DNA of 64,000 nucleotides from Tridacna crocea (lineage: Eukaryota; Mollusca; Bivalvia; Cardiida; Cardiidae): NCBI GenBank assembly GCA_943736015.1, contig OX031059.1, forward strand, positions 19,220,001 to 19,284,000, in the 5' to 3' direction. The position numbers were made by a program, and so were the translations under genes. Below the pieces are notes generated by a model, which saw only the letters and a program-made list of their open reading frames with translations, had not been told where the DNA came from and ran no database searches. Of this stretch, positions 46,401 to 55,400 are shown piece after piece. Positions within the stretch are counted from its first letter, which is position 1; each line of letters begins with the position of its first letter.

Positions 46401-49400
46401 ACGTTGTAATTGAAATAATTTTGAAAACGGGATTAAATAGCATACAATAGAATTCCCCCAATAACAATTTGTGTTTCACTTTGTGTTAAAACTTTTGAAT
46501 TCTGGCTACAAGGATGCAAATTCTGGCTACAAGGATGGAAATGTATGTATACAATTGTATTTTTTCAAAATTTCATACTGATCATTCCTGCCATTAATAT
46601 TCAGGGACACTAACTGATGGCAAGAAGTTTGACAGCTCACGTGACAGGGGGAAACCATTTTCTTTTAAAATTGGTGTTGGACAAGTGATTAAGGGTAAGT
46701 CTTTTGGTTTGATTCCTTGTTACTGTGTACAGATTTTTAGCTCACCTGAGCACGAAGTGCTCATGGTGAGCTATTGTGATCGTGCTGTGTCCGGCGTCCG
46801 TCGTCCGTCGTGCGTCGTGCGGCGTGCGTCGTGCGTCGTCCGTCGTCAACTTTTTACCTTGTGTACGCTCTAGAGGCCACAGTTTTAGTCAGATACTCAT
46901 GAAAATTGGTCAGGATGTTTGTCTCGATAAAATCTCGGACGAGTTCGAAAATGGGTCATGTGGGGTCAAAAACTAGGTCACTAGGTCAAATCTTAGAAAA
47001 ACCTTGTGTACGCTCTAGAGGCCACATTTTGAGTCGGATACTCATGAAAGTTGGTCAGGATGTTTGTCTCGATGATATCTCGGACGAGTTCGAAAATGGG
47101 TCACGTGGGGTCAAAAACTAGGTCACCAGGTCAAATCTTAGAAAAACCTTGTGTACGCTCTAGAGGCCACATTTTCAGTCGGATACTCATGAAAGTTGGT
47201 CAGGATGTTTGTCTCGATGATATCTCGGACGAGTTCGAAAATGGGTCACGTGGGGTCAAAAACTAGGTCACCAGGTCAAATCTTAGAAAAACCTTGTGTA
47301 CGCTCTAGAGGCCACATTTTCAGTCGGATACTCATGAAAGTTGGTCAGGATGTTTGTCTGGATGATATCTCGGACGAGTTCGAAAATGGGTCACGTGGGG
47401 TCAAAAACTAGGTCACCAGGTCAAATCTTAGAAAAACCTTTTGTACGCTCTAGAGGCCACATTTTCAGTCGGATACTCATGAAAGTTGGTCAGGATGTTT
47501 GTCTGGATGATATCTCGGACGAGTTCGAAAATGGGTCACGTGGGGTCAAAAACTAGGTCACCAGGTCAAATCTTAGAAAAACCTTTTGTACGCTCTAGAG
47601 GCCACATTTTCAGTCGGATACTCATGAAAGTTGGTCAGGATGTTTGTCTGGATGATATCTCGGACGAGTTCGAAAATGGGTCACGTGGGGTCAAAAACTA
47701 GGTCACCAGGTCAAATCTTAGAAAAACCTTTTGTACGCTCTAGAGGCCACATTTTCAGTCGGATACTCATGAAAGTTGGTCAGGATGTTTGTCTGGATGA
47801 TATCTCGGACGAGTTTGAAAATGGGTCACGTGGGGTCAAAAACTAGGTCACTAGGACAAATCTTAGAAAAACCTTTTGTACGCTCTAGAGGCCACATTTC
47901 CAGATGGATACTCATGAAAGTTGGTCAGGATATTTGTCTGGATGATATCTCGGACAAGATCGAAAATGGGTCATGTGGGGTCAAAAACTAGGTCACTAGG
48001 TCAAATGTTAGAAAAACCTTTTGTAGGCTCTAAAGGCCACATTTTCAGTCCGAAACTCTTGTAAGTTGGTCAGAATGTTTGTCTTGATGATATCTCAGAC
48101 AGGTTTGAAAATGGGTCATTGGGGGTTAAAAACTAGGTCACCAGGTCAAATCTTAGAAAAACCTTGTATATGCTCTGGATGCCACATTTTCAGTCCAACA
48201 CTCTTGAAAATTAGTCAGAATGTTTGCCTTTATAATATCTTGGATGAGTTTGAAAATGGGTCATGTTGGGTCAAAAACTGGGTCAATAGGTCAAATGTTA
48301 TAAACACCTTTTGTATGCTCTGGAGGACACATTTTCAGTCTGATACTCCTAAAACTTGTTCATTATATTTGTCCTGGTGATACCTTGAATGAGATTGAAA
48401 ATGGGTCATGTGGAGTCAAAAACTAGGTCAATGGGTCAAATATTAGAAAAACCTTGTGTACACTCTAGAGGCTACATTTTCTGCCTGATATTCTTCAGAC
48501 TTGGTCAGAATGTTTGTTTTGGTGATGTCTCAAAAGAGTTTGATAATGGGTAATTGTCGGGTCCAAAACTAGGTCACTTGATGAAATCTTAGAAAAACCT
48601 TTTGTACACTGTAGAGGCCACATTTTCAGTCCAATACTCATGAAACTTGGCCAGAATGTTTGTCTTATTGATATCTCAAAAGTGTTTGATGATGGGTAAT
48701 GTCTGATAAAAAACTAGGTCACTGGGAAACTAGATGGTGCATGTTTGGTCAATAAACTCAGGTGAGCGATTTCAGGGCCATCATGGCCCTCTTGTTATAC
48801 TTGTGTGCCTTTGGGGCTTCTATCAATAAAAACACTGACTTTGCAATATTCAGTTGTGGGTGTGTCTTGCAGGCGTAATTAACATGTATGGTAACCTTTG
48901 CACTTGTCATTTATTAAAACGGTCCTACAGGCTTGGGTAATAGCTTCAGTGTAAGCCCTACTTTTCCCTAGCACATGGGATCAGTGACGCGTTAAAGCAG
49001 ACAGGTCGAATCTTCGAAATCACACGCTAGAGGTAACAGATGGTGTAAATAAAAAATCAAATCGAAAGTTAGTGCAGACAACTTGAAAGCATTGGTAAAT
49101 AAAAAGACGAACATGGCTTAAACGTTGAGATTTTTCAGTCACTCTTTACCACACAATTCCAACTTTTAACACCCCCTGCGAAAGAAGCCTTTTGAAAACA
49201 CTGTTGGAAAAGCAGAAAATGCTGGTAACCACCATTTTCTCCTTTTCCCACCATGCTTCTACCTTTCCCAGACCCAATTTCAATTTTTCAGTCACCTTTA
49301 TTTTGTTGTCTGCAAATGCTTTCAATTTGGACCAGTCTAGAATTTTCTTGTGTGGTAAAGGGTTAAGAGGCAATTTTTGGAAAAGAAAAAACTGCTGGTT

Positions 49401-52400
49401 ACAAGGCAATACTTTCTGAATGCTTCCCTCAAGGATTACTCTGTGAAATTTGAATTTTAATAATGAATGCACATTTGAGTTTCATGTTTTGACTTATTAC
49501 ACTCTCTTTTTTTTTCATTGTAGGATGGGATGTAGGAGTTATGCAGGTAGGTACACATACTGTTTGATCCCAAATTCATTTTAACAGTTTGGACTTCACA
49601 TCTTTGATTTTATTGTACAGTCCAACCTGTGTATTAGTTGTTCTATAAAGGCGAGTGCCAAAGAACAAAATTTTAGACTTGTCTAAATTGGAAGCCTTTG
49701 CAGACGACAAAATAAATGTGGCTCAGAAATTGAAATTTGATTAGGGAAGGACAGAAAACATTGTGGGGAAAGGAGAAAATGATGGTTACCAGCATTTTCT
49801 CCTTTTCCTACAGTGTTTTCAAAAGCATTTTTTTCAGGGTCGTTAGAAGTCGGCATTGTGTGGTAAAGGGTTAACAGGTACATAATTATGCTTTCTCTGG
49901 GAACCCATATACACATACTTTCTTACCACAAGTTGCTTGTAACAAATGCAGCCAACAGGACAGGTTTTACTGAAATCCCAAGTCATAACATGTACATGAC
50001 TTTGTGATCCATAAGATTATATTTCACACATACGATTTAACGTCCAATGAAATCGCTTTAATACTACCACTTGAGTACAGAATATCTTAGCCTATATTAG
50101 ACCTTGTGGAGTCCAATACGGATTTTTCAAAACGAGTCTCGAATATCAATATTAGACAGTAAGAGTTGTCAACCGAAGTCTGTTGTTAAAAAGCAAATCC
50201 AAAACCCTCCTTTGATTTGTTCTGATTCCTTTTTTTTTTTTTTTTTTATAATTCAAATTGAAATGGCCATGTACTTGTCATTTTCTTTTATACGGAAAAT
50301 ATAGAGATGTGAAATAAAGAGGTCATTTAACATGCTTGGGTATGATACTGAATTCAACTGGATTTGTACACTGTAGAAGCAGTCTGTATTTTGGACTCGG
50401 CTGTCACTTCATCCGAAATACAGACTGGTTCTGCAGTCTACTCATCCAGTAGAATTCAGTGTTGTACCCAAGCATGTTAAATAACCTCATATCATTACCC
50501 CAGTGAATGACTGAGACTATACTGGAACCTGCCAGTTTTTCTGTTCATCTTTAAACATGCAGATAGTTAAATTTGTGTCCCACATCCATACAGATTCATT
50601 GTCACTCTTTTTAGCCCTTTACCAGACAATCCCTGGTTTTTACGATCCTGAGATAAAAGCCTTTTGAAAACACTGAGGGAAAAGGAGAAAATGCTGGTAA
50701 CCAGCATTTTCTTGTTTTCCCATAGTGCTTTCTACCCTTCTAGAAACAAATTTCAAAGTTTGAGTTAAGTTTATTTTGTCGTCTGCAAGTGCTTTCAATT
50801 TGGACCATCCTAAAATTTTGTCCTTTGGTAAAGAGTTAAACTTCATAAACCCATCAACTACAAACTGCAATTGTGTTAAAGACATACATTTCTGTAAGTG
50901 TCTGAACTTAACCCATTACCACACAAGGAAAATTTAGACTGGTCCAAATTGAAAGCATTTGCAGACGACAAAATAAAGGTGACAGAAAAATTGAAATTTG
51001 TTCTGGGAAGGGTAGAAAACAATGTGGGAAAAGGAGAAAATGCTGGTTACCAGCATTTTCTCCTTTTCCCACAGTGTTTTCAAAAGGCTTCTTTCTCAGG
51101 GGCGTCAAAAGTAGGGATTGTGTGGTAATGGGTTAAGTTGTGCTACATATATGCCATGATTTAGTCCATGACCATGAGTTCATGCTCAGACTTAGTCTTG
51201 TTTATGCTGAACTCTTTACCAAACGGCAAAATTTTAGACTGGTCCAAATTGAAAGCATTTGCAGACGACAAAGTAAATGTGACTAAAGAATTGAAATTTG
51301 TTTTAGGAAGGGAAGAAAACATTTAAGGGAGAAGGAGAAAATGCTAGTTACCAACATTTTCTCCTTTTCTCACATTGCTTTCAAAAGGCTTCTTTCACAG
51401 GGTCATCAAAAATTGGGATTGTGTGGTAAGGAGTTAAAGAACCTATGAAATCTGAAATTTAGACCAGAACTCCAGGTTAGAGGGACTGATAGTATTCTTA
51501 ATGCATTGTTTCTCTTTGAAACCCTATGTTGTGGGTACTCATTAGAATAGTCTTGATAAGACAATTTTTAACGTGTACCCACATTATGGGGTTTATTAAA
51601 GAATAATTAATATTTTCGATTGTAAAATCAAAATCACTTGCTTTATCTGGAGCTCTTTAACTCGTTACCACACATGAAAATTTTAGACTTGTCCAAATTG
51701 AAGGCGTTTGCAGACAACAAAATAAATGTGACTGAAAAATCGATATTTGGTTTTGGAAGGGTAGAAAACATTGTGGGAAAAGGAGAAAATGCTGGTTACC
51801 AGCATTTTCTCCTTTTCCCTCCATGATTTCAAAGGCTTCTTTCTCAGGATCGTTAAAAGTCTGGATTGTGTGGTAAAGAGTTAAGACTGTGATGAAATAC
51901 CAGTCTACTTTTGAATTTTAAATGTAACATTTATTTCTAGCACATGTTTTTCAGATGCAAGTTGGTGGTAGAGCAAAACTTACTATTCCACCGTCGATGG
52001 GCTACGGATCTCAGGGAGTTGCAGGTGTATATCCTTTACAGTTAATTTACAAATGCCTTTCCAGGTACTTTACGACATAGTCTTGACCTGTTCACAGGAA
52101 GGTTTTTACCAAAACTTTGAATACCAAGATTTCATGATGTTCCTGCTCCATTTCAGGTAGTATAGGGGCATGTTACGGCTTGCATTTCGAAATTTTTTAG
52201 GTTACTTTATTTTTAGCTCAGCTGGGTATTGTTGTAGTCCAGATATTGTTGCCTGCATCATCTTTGTGCAAAACCTTTGACATTTTGTTATATCTTTTTT
52301 ATTATTGAAGATATTCACTTCAAACTGGGACAGTTGTAAACTGTCAAAAGGGGAACCATACAACGGGGAGAGTTAACCATCAAAATATTTTTGACACAGT

Positions 52401-55400
52401 CATGTCCTGTACAGATGAACTGCATTGATGATATCCTGGACAGGTTTGGAAATTGGCCATGTTTGGTCAAAAATTGGGTCACCAGATCAAATCTTAGAAA
52501 AAACTTTGTGTATGCTCTGGAAACTTGAATTTTGAATCCAATACTCCTGAATGTTGGTGAAAATCTTTGTTTTGATGATATCTTGGATGAGTCTGAAAAT
52601 GGGCCATGTTGGGTCAAAAGCTATGTCACTAGATCAAATCTTAGAAAAACCTTGTGTATGCTCTAGAGGCCACATTTTCAGTCCAGTGCTCTTGAAAGTT
52701 GGTCAGACTGATTGTCTTGATGATATCCCAGAGGAGTATGAAAATAGGCCATGTTTGGTCAAAAATTAGGTCACTGGGTCAGATCTTAGAAAAACCTTGT
52801 GTATGCTCTAGAATCGACATGTTCAGTCCAATAATCTTGAAATTTGGTCAGAATGTTTGTCTTGACGATATGTTGAAAGTGGGTGATGTTGGATTAAAAA
52901 TTAGGTCACTAGGTAAAATCTTGTACATACTAGAGGTTACATTTTAAGTCCAATATTTTGTAGACTTGCTCAGAATGTTTGTCTAGATGACACCTTACAT
53001 GACTTTGAAAATGAGTCAAATGTAATAAAAAACTAGGTCACCAGGATGTCATCGAAGAACCTTGTGCACACTGTAAAGGCCACATTTTCAGTCTAATAAT
53101 CTTGAAATTTGGTAGCGGGTTTGTCTTGATAATACTTAGACTAGAATGAATATGGGTCATGTTGGATTAAAAACTAAGTCACTAAGTCAAATCTTGGAAA
53201 AAACATTTTGTACACCCTACAGGCCACTCTTTCTCTTGAATACTCATGAAAGTTTGTCAAAATACCGGTATATGTCTGGATAATTTCTACCTGTCAAGTA
53301 GGTCGCGGAGATAGATTCTAGAAAAAGCTACTATGCACTCTAGAGGCCATATTTTTAAGTCCAATACTAATGAGTCTTTGTTAGACTGTTTGTCTTATTA
53401 TCTCTGATGAGATTTGAAATAGGTCATGTTCGATCAAAAGGCTCAGGTGAGTGACTTCGGGGCCATCTTGGCCCTCTTGTTGAATATTATATATGTACCA
53501 CAGAGACTGAACATACATGTATGAGTGCACGTGTACATCAGGCATTTCTTAAAATTCTGGAATCAAACTCAACAGCATGAAATGCTTCATCACCACACAA
53601 CAAAATTTTAGATCAGTCTGAATTCAAGGCATTTGCAGATGACAATTTCAATGTAGCTCATATCAAATGATTTTTCTTTGATAGGGTAGAAAACATTGTG
53701 GGAAAAGGAAAAATGCTGGTTAACAACATTTTCTCCTTTTCCCACAATGTTTTCAGAAGGCTTCTTAACCAGGGTCGTCAAAAGTCGTCATAGTGAGGTA
53801 AAGGGTTAAATTATTCTAGGCAATAGGGTGTGTGAGAGTAAAGCAATAGGGTGTGTGAGAGTAAATAGTACCCTTGTACATTGGACTAAGGTAGTGGACC
53901 TGTAATATTTCTAGTGCAGCATGACATAAAATTTCTTAACAGTTGGTAAAGACAGATTTATACAGATATAATATTTTTGCACATTTTCAACCGACAAAAA
54001 ATTCCTGTGATGTCTATCTTGAAATTATTTGTTGATACTTTTGTTAGTTTCCAGAAAAGGGAGGTAATTATCATATCCATCTGTAATGAGAATATACTTT
54101 TTTAGATTTATAAATGATAATTCTAGAAAGGACAAAAAGGAAAAAGTGGCTCGGAGAAAGTAGTACAATAATACTCATCTTTAATCTTGGCAAATTTTGT
54201 AGGATAATATTACAGTGGAAATAGCTGTTTTCTGTTACGGGTCCACTACGTTAAAACCCCAAATTCAGTGACATGTCATACTAGTATCTTTCACTTTAAT
54301 TACTATTCACAAGTCATTTATCACATTTATGTCTCAATGTCTGTGTTACATTTATATCTATAGAAGAGTCCCTTATTTTATTAATTGTACAAGAAGGGCA
54401 AAAACTTTGGAAGAACTATGGTGGGAAAAAAATCAATTTTTTATTAGCTCACCTGAGCACGAAGTGCTCAGAGTGAGCTGCTGTGATAGTACTGTGTCCT
54501 TCATCCATCGTCAACTTTTTACCATGTGTACGCTCTAGAGGCCACATTTTTCGTCCGATACTCATGAACTTGGTCAGAATGTTTGCCTTGATGAAATATC
54601 TGAGGAGTTCAAAATTGGGTCATGTCAGGTCAAAAACTAGGTCACTAGGTCAAATCTTAGAAAAAACATGTGTTCGCTCTAGAGGCCATATTTTCAGTCC
54701 GATACACATGAAAGTTGGTCAGAATGTTTGCCTTGATAAAATCTCGGACGAGTTCGAAAATTGATCATGTCGGGTCAAAAACTAGGTAACTAGGTCAAAT
54801 CTTAGGAAAAAACATGTGTACGCTCTGAGGCCACATTTTCAGTCCAATACTCATGAAAGATGCTTAGAATGTTTGCCTTGATAAAATCTCGCACGAGTTT
54901 GAAAATGGGTCATGTCGGGTCAAAAACTAGGTCACTAGGTCAAATCTTAGAAAAACCTTGTGTACAATCTAGAAGCCACATTTTCAGTTCGATACTCATG
55001 AAATTTGGTCAGAATGTGTGCCTTGATGATATCTCTGACCAGTTTGAAAATGGGTCATTACAGGTAAAAAATTAGGTCACTAGGTCAAATCGTAGAAAAA
55101 CCTTGTGTACACAGTAGAGGCCACATTTTCAGTCCAAAACTCTTTAAAGTTGGTCAGAATGTTTGTTTTGGTGATATCTTGGACAAGTTTGAAAATGGGT
55201 CATGTTGGGTTAAAAACTAGGTTACCAGGTCAAATCTTAGAAAAACCTTGTATATGCTCTGGATCATGTTGGGTCAAAAACTAGGTCAATAGGTCAAATG
55301 TTATAAAAACCTTGTGTATGCTCTGGAGGACACATTTTCAGTCTGATACTCCTGAACTTGTTCATAATATTTGTCTTGGTGATACCTTGAATGAGTTTGA

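Noticed and set aside
46906-48380. A series of ~71-codon open frames with repeating MVRMFV...ENGSRGVKN peptide
   Set aside because: They recur exactly every 145 bases because the DNA array repeats; frame shifts by one each unit and no start or splice context exists. Not genes.
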